A stretch of 64,000 bases of DNA from Cranoglanis bouderius (Eukaryota > Chordata > Actinopteri > Siluriformes > Cranoglanididae): the NCBI GenBank assembly GCA_023630585.1, contig CM042567.1:2560001-2624000 (forward strand), read 5' to 3'. The number at the start of each line of letters is the position of its first letter. Within the stretch, counting starts at the first letter, position 1. Shown here piece by piece: positions 33,261 through 44,135 of this stretch. The notes beneath the pieces were generated by a model that saw nothing but the letters and a program-made list of their open reading frames with translations, was not told the DNA's origin and searched no databases. The position numbers and the translations under genes are program-made.

Positions 33261-33640
33261 TCTACCACGGAGCTTTTGAATTCTCTTTTCTGATTGGTCA
33301 GATGGTGTTGATTCATTTATATAATCACATGTTTGTATTATTCTAATATGTTAGCACTTCTCTAGCAACAACTGTTTGGCGGACACCATAAGGAGATATA
33401 AGTAACATTTTTGGAAGGAGTCTCCAGTGTCAGCACTTTGTAACAGTCAGATGTACCTTTCCGACATCTTCGGAACAGAGGAGTAGATTTTAACTGTTTC
33501 TCTGTAACATGACAAGCTTCAAAAGAGAGAAGAAGTAGAGGCTGGTGAGGGAACCGATTTGTTTCAATGACGTGTCCCCACAGTAAATGTAACTATAAAT
33601 GTCTAAAAAGCATGATGTCATTGTTTAATAAATAAAATAT
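33261..33640 (+). mobile_element. MITE family A, copy 7 (plus)
   Basis: TACCACGGAGCTTTTGAATT, TGATTGGTCAGATGGTGTTG, the core at 33413-33433, TTTCCGACATCTTCGGAACA, and AAAGCATGATGTCATTG near the end. The left terminus is nearly complete and the right terminus lost. Confidence 0.75.
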
Positions 33641-33647
33641 TTGGGGT

Positions 33648-33905
33648 TGGGCGTTCGAGTTTGCATGTTCTCCCAGTGCTTCATGGGTTTCCTCTGGGTA
33701 CTCCGGTTTCCTGCCTCAGTCTAAAGACATGCACTGTAAGCTGATTGGCATTTCTAAAATTGTCCATAGTGTTTGAATGGGTGTGTGAGTGTGTGTGCGA
33801 TTGTGCCCTGCAATGGGTTGGTACCCTGTCCAGGGTGTCCCCCGCCTTGTGCCCCGAGTCATCTGGGATAGGCTCCAGGACCAAGCCTGGAAACATATTC
33901 AATCA
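33648..33905 (+). mobile_element. Fish SINE-like repeat, copy 2 (plus)
   Basis: GTTTGCATGTTCTCCCAGTG, GGGTACTCCGGTTTCCTGCC, TCTAAAGACATGCA, GGTACCCTGTCCAGGGTGTC, and ATCTGGGATAGGCTCCAGGA in the order typical of the family. Followed within 20 bp by another copy in the same orientation. Confidence 0.75.
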
Positions 33906-33924
33906 TGAACATCGTGAGGAGTTT

Positions 33925-34145
33925 TGTATGTTTTCCCTGTCTCCATGTAGGTTTCCTCTGGGTTCTCCGGTGTCCTCCCATTGTCCAAAACAGGCTGGTA
34001 GGTTTACAGGAGACTCTAAAGGTGTAAATATATGTGTGTGAAGTGCATGGTGTGTCTCATCCAGGGTGTATTCCTGCCTCTCACCCAGTGTTCCAGGCAT
34101 AGGCTCCAAAGCCACTGCCACCCTGACCAGGATAAAGAATTGAAG
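33925..34145 (+). mobile_element. Fish SINE-like repeat, copy 3 (plus)
   Basis: TATGTTTTCCCTGTCTCC, GGTTTCCTCTGGGTTCTCCG, TTACAGGAGACTCTAAAGG, ATCCAGGGTGTATTCCTGCC, GGCATAGGCTCCAAAGCCAC and CCTGACCAGGATAAAG, ending in an A-rich tail. Adjacent copies 2 and 3 probably reflect insertion into, or duplication of, the same site. Confidence 0.75.
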
Positions 34146-34984
34146 ATGAAAAAAAAAAAGTAACCCAGGTTGCCTTTGTGCCAGTGTGTCTTTTCCTTTA
34201 GCATTTGGTCAAACATGAGGTAGTTTATGGGTTGCCTAGGCAGCAAGATTGATTAGACCGGATTTGACTAGGGTTTAATCATGACTTTACCCTCTTTGGA
34301 TTTGCTAATTTAACAATCGAGGGTCATTTATCGTGTCCAAGCCAGAGACTAATAGTCAAGGCTGATGAAAATAACTTCCGTAAGAACACCAGGCTCTTGA
34401 TGGAGTTCACGAGAACAGTCTCATCAGACAGGACAGGCTGAAGGGAATGAACAGAAGAACATAAGAGCTAGAAATTGCAATCAGTGACCTGCACTTGATT
34501 CAGTCCATTTGCAGTGGATCGCCCACTCCAGGCAGACAAGAACCCTCACTGAGCCCGGCGAGTAAACAAGTTCAATTAGAGCACACATGCATGCACACCC
34601 CTCTCTTACTGACTTCTACTGACTGTCCTTGGAGGAGCTTTGCTAATGTAGCTTGATTAGATGAGTCAACTCGGCCAGACGGCAGCAAATGAATAGTCAA
34701 TATTCAGGATTTGGGACGTTGGTTTGTCTCTGGAAAGTTTATTTTTTGCTCCAAGGAGATTCTGTGGTCAGAGATATTTGTGTGTATTTCTTTCCTACAT
34801 CAACACTACTATTAACAGTGTTCTTGTTTTTTAGTGCTGAGAACAAGACAGAAAGCCAGTTTACTCCATACTCACTTATACTGGAAGTCTAAGAGCAGCT
34901 CTAGAATATGCAAGTCATGCAATTTTTTTGCTCAAAAAAGAAAAAAAAAAATGCCTCATGCTATAACTACACCATGTATAATTA
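34146..34984. other. No gene seen
   Basis: Unique sequence. The stretch 34330-34650 is repeat-free and moderately GC-rich and could hide conserved non-coding sequence. Confidence 0.4.
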
Positions 34985-35130
34985 ATCAAGGTTATGTCAA
35001 TTTCCGCAGTGTAGGGATGAGGCATTGATGGCATATGGATAACATAAACCTTCAGAACAGTGAAAAGGAGCCAGAACTACTTTTTCTCTTTTGTCTGTCA
35101 TCCTCACACCTGCACTGTTTTGTAGGTTTA
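34985..35130 (+). repeat. Family B fragment
   Basis: TTGATGGCATATGGATAACA and GAACAGTGAAAAGGAGCCAGAA then CTACTTTT match 60275-60345 (GATGGCGTATGGATACGACA... CCTGAACTACTTTTCACTGC), with the counterpart on the minus strand near 46640-46700. A weak but ordered match. Confidence 0.4.
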
Positions 35131-35686
35131 AATTTGTGTTTTCAGTCATGTAATTTTTTTCCCCTCCATTCTTCTAATTTGATCTTGCTAATTTGAATTT
35201 TGCTCCCTCAGCTCTTGGCCACGGCCATGGCATCATTGGGATTCAAATGATAGGGTGAACACACATAATTGTATATTTTAAATGTTTATTTCTTGTCTGA
35301 GGTAACCACATATTAATGGCACAGTAGGTAGAGATTACGGTAAAATAATAAATAATAAAATGGTGCATTCCTTTAAAGACTAAGAACCGTTCCATGCAAA
35401 AGATCAGGTTATTAGGTCACGTTAGAAAATACAGTGCACTGGTGTGAACAGAGGTGACATCTGAATTTACTGTATAAACTGAGTGTGGCACGCTTTATGA
35501 TTACACCTCGTGATATAACCTCTTATGAACTCCATCTTGTGCATGCACTCACACACAGACACACACAACCACTTGGCTAGAGACTTGGTCATTGACCTTG
35601 TGATTGCCAGAGAAAGACTTGCAGTTTAGTGACCCATTAAGACTGGAGGTCTTCTTTCTTCTCTTCTTGTTCCCTTCCCCCTCCTT

Positions 35687-35722
<36 letters not shown>

Positions 35723-36094
35723 CCAGCTATGAGACCACCAAAGGCTGGGATTGATGACCATTTACCATCTATTGCATTATTGAAACCTAAGATCTAGCAT
35801 TAGCTCTAAACCAGATTAGAAACTTTGCAGAATTGGTGTGACCAAAGTGGGATTGGTAGGCTGACTGATGATGAAAAAAAAAAATTGGTGTGGTTAGCAA
35901 TTTTACATGATCTTGCGGTAAGAATAAGGAAACCTTTGAGTTCCACTAGCTTCAGAATTGCAATTCAACTTGCCTTGCCTCTTAAATTGCTAAATTTTAA
36001 ATTGCTAAATTTGGCAAACTTTTCCAATCAAACAAGTTGGTTGCTAGCTAGCTCGCTAACTTCCATTCTTTTATTCATCTTTAATAAGCTCCTA
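35131..36094. other. No gene seen; (TC)n at 35692-35718
   Basis: AT-rich unique sequence with one CT tract and a small AAATTGCTAAATTT duplication at 35980-36012. Confidence 0.45.
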
Positions 36095-36330
36095 ATCCTG
36101 GTCAGAGTGGCGGTGGATCTGGATACATCCAGAAAGGGATGCCAGTTCATATACGCACAGTTGCACACTCATTCACACCTAGGGGCAACTTAGATTCACC
36201 AATCCACCTACTGCCATGTTTTTGTGACATGGTGGAAGGAAACCAGAGAATCTGGAGGAAACCTCTGAAGACAGTAGCCCAAGCTCAGAATTAAACCAGG
36301 AACCTGGAGCTGAGAGATAGCTAACTGGCC
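36095..36330 (-). mobile_element. Fish SINE-like repeat, copy 4 (minus)
   Basis: CCTGGTCAGAGTGGCGGTGG, TCATTCACACCTAGGGGCAA, CCAATCCACCTACTGCCATG, GGAAGGAAACCAGAGAATCT, AACCAGGAACCTGGAGCTGA. Reverse complement of the family at 33925-34145. Confidence 0.75.
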
Positions 36331-37474
36331 AACCACAAAAAGTAAAAATACATAGTAATTCATAGTTATACAATCTAATCCAAGCCCCAGTCTGAATGTG
36401 GCCTCTTTTTTTATAGAATAATTTATAGTCGAGTCAGGAAGTATGCTCATGCTAGCATCTCACACTGCTAAAATTAGCACTTCGGATCAAATTAGCATTT
36501 CGGATCTTCTCTGTTCTTATGCAGTATGAAGAAATGACAATTCAACCCAGCCAAAGCAGCTGAACTTAACAAACTTTCACTTCAATCCCAAAGTTTGCGA
36601 TGCAAACCAGCCAATCGATTTAAATTCAAATTTCATTGAAATGAATGTAATTTCGCTTGCTCGTTTTTGCTGACAAAACCTAGCTGTGATTCCTGGTTAG
36701 TACTGGGTATCCACAGCTATATAAGAGGAATCACAGGTCTGAAGGTGGCGATCCCCCCGAGTGTATCTTCACCAGAAAGGTATTTTCAGAACACTCTGTC
36801 TGCGAGGCTTCTTCTTCTTCAACCCCCCAATCTATCTCCCCGAGGGTGCGAAGGAAAGGAAACGGTTATCCTTTGACATTTGGCTACACTTTTGTTTCAC
36901 AGAAACCCCCAGTTACGCCTTTGAACAGTCACAAAACACAAGGTCTGCACATATGTAGTGGAAAAAACAGATGCACAGACAGACAGAGAGAGAGAGAGAG
37001 AGAGAGAGAGTGTGTTCCTCACCTCGGGGCTGTGGGGCAGGACTTGAGCGATGCCTCCCCAGGGGGGTGATATTTTATAGTTTGTGTCCATCAGTGGCGT
37101 GGCCCGGGGCGCTGGGGTTGACAGTAAGTGCTCTCAACATCACTGAAGCTGATTCATCTGAGCCATGACATACATGAGAGAAAGGAGGAGGGAGGTGAAG
37201 GTGCAAGACGAAGGACACAACAAAAGAGGAACACCATGACAGAAAAAGGAATAAAAAGAAAAAATGAAACAAAATAATTTGTCGTGCAATACATTAACTT
37301 TACATCCATGTCCACTAATCATTATGGGTGGCCTTGTGTTTGTATCTCTTTTTACGAGGACCAAATGTCCCCATAAATGGTGGACCTTGTGAGGACATGT
37401 GGCTGGTCTCATATAAAAAAAGAACATTTTGAGGAAGGATATACAAATCTGATGCTGGGTGTCAGGACAGTACT
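36331..37474. other. No gene seen; (GA)n at 36986-37010
   Basis: Unique sequence. GCTATATAAGAGG at 36717-36729 is a good TATA-box match but has no associated exon. Confidence 0.4.
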
Positions 37475-38960
37475 GTCCTGAAATGCTAGGTCAGTATCAG
37501 ATTGGATCTGACTTTTTTCCCACTTTGGATCCAATCTTCTGGTATTTTATGGTGTGAGATTGTCTTAAAGCAGACTTTCCCTAAACCTCAGCAGAAGATA
37601 CCAGATAGTCAGGTCAGGTACTAAGAAGACTTTAGTCTTCAGTTCAGTATTGGATTGGATTGGACAAATTTTCCAATCTGATCTGGAATTTTATGTCTCG
37701 ATTACATGTGTTATTGACTGATACTTGAAGCACATCACCATTCTATGTCTGATGCTTCATAACCCTCAGCAACAGAAGCCTCCAGACAATCAGATCAGGC
37801 ACTAGTAGGATGTCAGTTTTCAGATCAGTATTGGATCAGAATCAGATTGGATTTGACACATTTTCCCAACCAATCCACTAGTATTTCACACTATGAGCAC
37901 ATATGTTATTGACTGAAATGTATCTTAAAGCACATCACCATCATACCTCTCATGTTTCACAAACTTCAGCAACAGAAGCTTGTGGATGGTCAGATTGGAT
38001 ACTAAGAAGAAACCAGTGTCGGATTAGTATCAGATTGGATTTGTCTGATCCAATCTTCTGGTATTTTATGTCATGAACACATGTTAATGACTTAAATTTG
38101 ACAGTATCATCATTATCATGCCTCATGCTATGTCAAGTTTCATAAAAACCTCAGCAGCAGAACCTCCGAACCTCACTCAGATGAGGTGCTAAGAAGACGC
38201 CAGTTTTTGGATTAGTATCAGATTGGATTTGTCGCGTTTTTCTGATCCAGTCTTCTGGAATTTTATGTCATGAACAGGTTAATGACTGAAATTTGTCGTA
38301 AAACACAGTAACACCATCATACAGTACCTTGAAGTTGATATTGCAGATACTAAGAGGACATCGCTATCAGATCAGTATCGGATCAGTATCAGATTAGATT
38401 TGTCACAATTCTCCTATCAGTCCACTAGTAATTTAAACTCTAATCGCAATTATTATTGACTGAGACTTGTCTTAAAGTACATTACTATCATTTCGCAAAC
38501 CTCTGATGTCTCGCAAAAAAGAGAAACTTGCAGACAGTTGGATCAGTCATGTCAGTTGTCATGGATAAGGATGTCAGTTTTTGGATCAGTATCAGATCAG
38601 TATCAGATTGGATTAGTCACATTTTGCAATATAATCTACTGGTATTTTACACCATGGATGCATGTAATTGACTACAACTTAAAACACACCACTGTCATAC
38701 CTCTGATGTTTCGCAAACCTCAGCAACAGAAGCTTGCAGACAGTCGGATCAGATACTAAAATTATCTCAGTATCGGATATGTATCAGATTGGATTTTACA
38801 TATTTTCCAGTTTGATTTTTTTTTTTTTTTATATTTTACTCTGTGACCATATGGTTTTTGACTACAACTTGTCTTAAAGCAAATCACAATGTTTTTTCGT
38901 AAAAGAACCTCTCAGACAGCCGGATTGGATACTAAGATGGTATCAGTATGGGATATCATC
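37475..38960 (+). repeat. Satellite-like tandem repeat, roughly 180-bp period, about nine copies
   Basis: Each unit carries, in order, CAGTAT(C/T)GGAT/CAGATTGGATTTG, TTTTCC, CT(G/A)GTATTTTA, TGAACACATG-like, CTTAAAGCACATCACCAT, CCTCAGCAACAGAAGC and (A/G)GATACTAAGAAGA. Anchors GTATCAGATTGGAT or equivalents occur near 37493, 37645, 37827, 38025, 38213, 38390, 38600, 38780 and 38945. Spacing varies from about 150 to 210 bp, so units differ by indels. No open frame. Not a satellite I can name. Confidence 0.88.
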
Positions 38961-39818
38961 TAATTCTCTTATTTCCTATATCAGTATTGTATTGAAAGTA
39001 GGGGAATTACAAAAGTCAGGATTGGTACGTTCCTACCTTGAATTAGCTAATACAGAAGTAAAGAGAAACCCCTCACATAGACGGGAATACAACAGCGCGT
39101 GTGTTATTGTGTGTGTGCACGTGCCTGGCTGGAGAGGGAGGCCCCCCAATAAAACGTGGCATTTCAATTTCTCATCTTCCCTTCACGTTGTGTGCTGGCC
39201 TGCTCCTCTTCTACATATATATAGAGGAGGAAGACGAAAACAGCGGCCAGCTTGCAGGATGCGCATACTAAGCAATCAATGTGTCACTTCTTCTTGACAA
39301 TCCTGCTGCTTTTTTTTCCATACAGGGGCCTCTCTCATTTTTTCTTGTCAGCAGAAGGTAATTTGCTGTATTGTGATTCAGGCCGAAAGCTTTGTGACGA
39401 GGGGACTTTTGATAGCTCTGCCCCCCCGAACCCCCCCCATACATACACACACACACACACACATACACCCACCCAAACATACATAGACGGTCTCCTTTGC
39501 CAGCGAGGCGGAATAGAGTCACACCCCTCCCTCCTTTTCTCCCTCCCTCCCTCCCTCCCAGTCCGTGCCCCATCTCCATCCGAGGCTAGCTGTTAAAAGT
39601 GATAAGCGTGGAGAGTGGCGTGGGGTCCCCTGATTAATAAAAGATGGGGGCCGCTCCCAGCTCCCATCTCCCAGAGGGGTGGCCTTTTTCGGAGCACCCT
39701 CACCTCCCCCCCCGAGCTGAGACGCCGCACACAATGCAATCCTGCACCAGCACAATGGACAGGAAATGGGGAGAAAGAACCAATCATGGAAAATAGTATT
39801 AAAAGCAGCCAACGTCCT

Positions 39819-39819
<1 letters not shown>
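38961..39819. other. No gene seen
   Basis: Unique sequence with C-runs and (CA)n at 39436-39462 and CCCT repeats at 39528-39560. A GC-richer stretch at 39600-39790 shows no domain. Confidence 0.4.

Positions 39820-39895
<76 letters not shown>
39820..39895. repeat. (CT)n microsatellite
   Basis: 38 uninterrupted CT units. Confidence 0.98.
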
Positions 39896-39896
<1 letters not shown>

Positions 39897-41002
39897 ATAC
39901 AGTGCATGCATTATAATGAACAATATACTGGACTTATATATCTGTGGTATGTAAATATGTATTCATATGCAACATAGAGACTGTTATGAAGGGGCATGTT
40001 ATTTCCTGTTGTATTAGATGACCATAAATGCTATATTTTAATTTTATATTCTGAACTAGTGTGCAAAATTGTGGCATAAATATACCAAAAATAATATACT
40101 CAAACCCTGACTCGAGCCATCACCAGTGCTCATAGAGTTGCATTTATTTATTAGTTTGTTTGTTTGTTTGTTTGTTTGTTTGCTAGATTCTATTATTGTC
40201 ATAGGTTTATATATTAAGTAATATAATTATATTTATTAGTTTAGCATGTTTCAGTTTTCGCTTTAGTAGGTCAGTTTATTCTTTTGAAAATGAGACCTTT
40301 ACAGATGCATGAAGGAATTTGTTTATTCAATTTGGTTTTTAATATTATTTTTAGTCTTCACTTGAAATTTAACTTAGTTTCAGTTTCTACTTTTCTTTCA
40401 CATTTTAAATGTACTGCATATTTATATAGCTTCTGTACATTTTCATTTATTATATTATTTTGTTTTTAGTTTTCGCAATTAATACTATATCATTTTATAA
40501 TATATTCATATTCATATTCATTTTATAATATATTCATATTCAGTTTTTACTTTTCTAGATCAGGGCTTGGAAAAGCAGCTGGTGTTAAAGATGAATGCAC
40601 GGATACACACCGCATCGCATTTACGAAGATACTTACAAAGATCTAGCTTAGGTTTTAGGGAGGAGGATTTTTTTGGTGTGGTTTGTGGGCGGTACCTTTT
40701 ATCACTTTCTCGAGCAAAACGAACAAAATCCGCCCACATCGTTCACACCGGTACGGGATCCTCAGGTGTGGCCGAAACGAAATGGAAATGTCTGCTTTTG
40801 ATTTTGCGGCCTCCTTTGAAGACATTTGCTGAAGTTTTTGTCTACTTGTCATTTTGTTTTTGATTTCATTCTCGTACATATTTGTACTACTTGGAACCCT
40901 TTCTCAAAAGCAAACACCCTGTTGTGTACAAAATCTGCGCAAAAAATGAATAATCTTTAGGGTGATAAATGTAAAGCGTGTAGTTTTAAATAGAAGGGTG
41001 TA
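39896..41002. other. No gene seen
   Basis: AT-rich. (GTTT)n at 40157-40183 and a TATTCATATTCA duplication at 40503-40545. No exon-like structure. Confidence 0.45.
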
Positions 41003-41010
41003 CTCTGTAA

Positions 41011-41046
<36 letters not shown>
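41011..41046. repeat. (AC)n microsatellite
   Basis: About 18 AC units. Confidence 0.95.
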
Positions 41047-41049
<3 letters not shown>

Positions 41050-41051
<2 letters not shown>

Positions 41052-41260
41052 GTGTCTCAGTTGGACTCTTGTATCGAGGCTGATTGCTGTTCTCCGCATG
41101 GACACTGCAGCATTTATCTTTAAATAACCTCCGTCCCCTTCCCCGGGCCAGACAATAGTGGGACGCTTCTAATTTTCGGCAGCATAATGGCAGTCATATT
41201 GAGATGAAACAGGTCAAAGGTGAACTCGGGGCCTTGTGATTGGCTGGGGGGGACGGAGCC
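41050..41260. promoter_or_regulatory. Possible conserved non-coding block
   Basis: CTCTTGTATCGAGGCTGATT, GCAGCATTTATCTTTAAATA, CCCGGGCCAGACAATAGTGG, GGCAGCATAATGGCAGTCAT and CAGGTCAAAGGTGAACTCGG. The last contains AGGTCAAAGGTGA, a DR1-like nuclear-receptor site (41212-41224). Repeat-free and unique. Function inferred from texture only. Confidence 0.3.
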
Positions 41261-42216
41261 CGTGTCTTGGAGATAAAATTGAGGCGCTGGTTTAATTCGA
41301 TTCTTCTCAATGCCAGGCTTCTCTCACTGTCAGTGCAGGCGAAGAATATTCCCGTTTGCGTAATTGCTTATGAATATGAAATGACGATACGGAAAGATCA
41401 TGAAATCAAATTCAGTTTTATGTTACAGTGGTGAGTAAAGTAAAAGAGTTATTTAAAATAAAACCGGGGTACAAAAATCTCCCCAAATGTTATAAATGTT
41501 TTGTATTTATGTTGCCTTTTGTCCCTTTTGACCCTTTACCTTTCCTCCTCCTCCTCCTCCTCCTCCTCCTGCTGCTGAGTCTGAATGAAACAGATTGATG
41601 GAGCTGTTGGATGAATATTAATGTGATATGCACATGCTCCTGAACTTGCCTCTGACCTTGAGCTTTTATCGTATTTTTTGTTTTTGGTTTTTTTTTGTCA
41701 CACTAAACGTTAAATGCCGTAATGAAAGACCAAGGACAAAGGTAGTCCTAAATGTTCTCAGAATGTTCGCAACAGCATTTGTGACAATTTATATAATATT
41801 CACGTTTCTTATTTTTTTTTAATGTTATGGATAGGGATAGGGCAAGGTTAGCTTTCATGCTTTATTTATTTATTATTTAGTATTTAGTATTTATATTCCT
41901 TTAAATGAAATTGAACAGATCTCAAGCACATGACGTTCGCTTGTTCAAAGTTAAACAGTTTTTTAAGTAGGACAGTTTTCTAAATTCCTCACTGTTATTT
42001 GAAAAAAAAATACTAAGTATACGAGTACAAATTAGTAATAATTTAGTAATAAAGTGAAAAGACTGCACAAGTGTAGCATTTCAGTCATTACAGACGATCA
42101 GAACACTGCTATCATAGTAAAATAATCAATGATGCAGCGGTGTAATGAAGCATAGTTGCTCTTACCACCTCAAAGTTGTTGTTTGTTTTGTTTTTTTCCC
42201 AGAACTATTTATTCCT
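41261..42216. other. No gene seen; (TCC)n at 41545-41570
   Basis: Unique AT-rich sequence apart from a CCT triplet run. Confidence 0.45.
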
Positions 42217-42722
42217 CTTATACTACAGCAATTGATTGATTACTATTTACTAAATGATTACTATTTCGTATTTATTAAAAGAACATGCCGTACTTTTTAT
42301 CCATTTATCGTTACGAACAATTATTTATCGTCGAACATCCACAAAGCAAGTTATCACTAACGTTATAACGGCTATAAACAGTCGTGTCTCTTTTTCTGTC
42401 TCTTGAAGTTAATGCGAGGGAAAAAAAAAACACAGCGTGTCATGTTACCGAGAAACCGCAAAGCGCAAACCCCTCTGAAAAGTTACAAAGTGCTGACACT
42501 GGAGACTCCTTCCATAAATGTCAAATAAACATTTCCTTATAGAAAACCTCCCCGCCTCAATGATGATGACACTTTTTTTTTTAAAGCCCTGAGCTGTTAC
42601 TATAGAAACGACAACGTATTAGAACGAGCGCATTAATATAAACCAGCTGCACTACTGTCACGAAAATGAATCAACACCTTCTGACCAATCAGAATCCAGA
42701 ATTCTACAGCGCCGTGGTATAA
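42217..42722 (-). mobile_element. MITE family A, copy 8 (full length, minus)
   Basis: Starts CTTATACTAC (one mismatch to CTTATACCAC) and ends GCCGTGGTATAA. Internal landmarks: TATAACGGCTATAAACAGTC, TCTCTTGAAGTTAATG, GTTACCGAGAAACCGC, the core at 42493-42513, TGTTACTATAGAAACGACAA, and CTTCTGACCAATCAGAATCC. At 506 bp it is the cleanest minus copy and defines the family with copy 3. Confidence 0.82.
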
Positions 42723-43235
42723 AATGATGAACCATTTATATTAGCATGTGTATTACATTATACAGAAGTCTGAAAGAACATTAGCGATATGCACAACAGT
42801 TGGCGTCATCACAGGCACAACCAGAACCTTCTGTAACATTTTCTCAAGTTCATGTTTTCTTCAACTCCACATTTTTCCAGGCCACAAATTAGACAGAACT
42901 ATTATTCTTTTCGAAACACTGGAAGGAAAATATTTTGGTACACAGCCAGAGAGCTGCTTTTGCTAAATCTTTGGTTTTCTCTATAAATTCATCTAACGTA
43001 CTGGAAAGCCAAAATAGATTTCATCATACTTCACCCTGGCAGTTGTACATTTTATTTCGATAATTTATTAAAAATCTAGCTGGAGTTTCACACAGTGTTG
43101 GTACGAGATGGAGATCATTAAGAGATTAAGAATTTTCTATGTCAGTTATGTTACATCTCATTAGGTCCAAACCCTCGGTGTGTACATTAGAAAATATCCA
43201 ATCAGGGCTCAGTTTTCAGAAGTGTTATAATGATC

Positions 43236-43237
<2 letters not shown>
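42723..43237. other. No gene seen
   Basis: Unique AT-rich sequence. Confidence 0.45.

Positions 43238-43276
<39 letters not shown>
43238..43276. repeat. (GA)n microsatellite
   Basis: About 19 GA units. Confidence 0.96.
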
Positions 43277-43278
<2 letters not shown>

Positions 43279-43394
43279 AAAAGAATTCTGATTGGAAACC
43301 GTAGTAACAAAAGTTATTATTGTGTTTCCTTTATATCTCGGTGTAAATGTTAAAAAACGTATTTAACCAAGAAAACAAGTAATCATTGATATAA

Positions 43395-43495
43395 TGATTG
43401 GATGAAGTCTTTTATTTAACATTTAGTATTTTTATTTATTTATGGAAGGAGTCTCCAGTGTCAGCGCTTTGTAAAGCGCCAGAGAAAATGGTTAA
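43395..43495 (+). mobile_element. MITE family A, copy 9 (fragment, plus)
   Basis: TCTTTTATTTAACATTTAG, then an AT-rich insertion, then the core at 43444-43464 and CGCTTTGTAAAG. Both ends lost. Confidence 0.7.
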
Positions 43496-43935
43496 AATAA
43501 ATAAATAAATAAAAACCGAATAAAAAAAAAAAAACATGATGTTTCATTCATTAATAAATTAAAGCTCTTAATCAGCGATCGTCAGGTCGAGTGCATCAGA
43601 CCATCCCATCGCTCTGTTGTTTGTTGTGCGTTATTTCTAACATGGATTCATTTGAAAATGTGTCTTTTCTCAACCGTTTTGTTTTTTCTGAATGTTTTCG
43701 ACGGTTTCGTCCACCAAAATCCACTCCATCTGAAGTAAATCGATTTGAAAACATTGTTTTTAATGCTGTAGTGTGGATGAGGGAAAACACTGATTATTGA
43801 AAGCGCTGGCGTTTGATTGTCGTGTGATTTCCACAAAACCAGGAAGGCGGAACCTATCGCCATGCTGTTTTCTGTATTATGTATTTTTAATTTCATGTTA
43901 GACTGCTGTGGCATTCAGTCATGTTGACCAAAAAC
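43496..43935. other. No gene seen
   Basis: AT-rich unique sequence. The sense/antisense open frames at 43591-43914 overlap each other and show no known domain. Confidence 0.4.
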
Positions 43936-44135
43936 AAAGGGTTATGGTAGTTCTGGGGTTAGGATAGGGATAGAGTTGGGATAGGATAGGGATGGCGATA
44001 GGATAGAGTTAGGAATAGGGATAGGGATATGTTGGGGTAAGGAATAGGTATAGGGTTGGATTTGTGTAGGATAGGGATATGAGAGGGTTTGGATATGGAT
44101 AGGGATAGGAGTAGATTAGGGTTACAATATGAATA
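43936..44135 (+). repeat. Degenerate GGGATA/TTAGGG-like G-rich repeat
   Basis: Irregular succession of GGGATA, AGGGTT, GGTTAGG, GGGATAGG and GGGATATG words over about 200 bp. The words resemble degenerate telomeric TTAGGG but no exact (TTAGGG)2 is present. The plus strand is C-poor. Confidence 0.75.

Noticed and set aside
36717..36729. TATA box (TATATAAG) as promoter.
   Set aside because: AT-rich genome context makes isolated TATA matches common, and no other promoter feature is visible. The same applies to 51021-51029 and 9428-9436.
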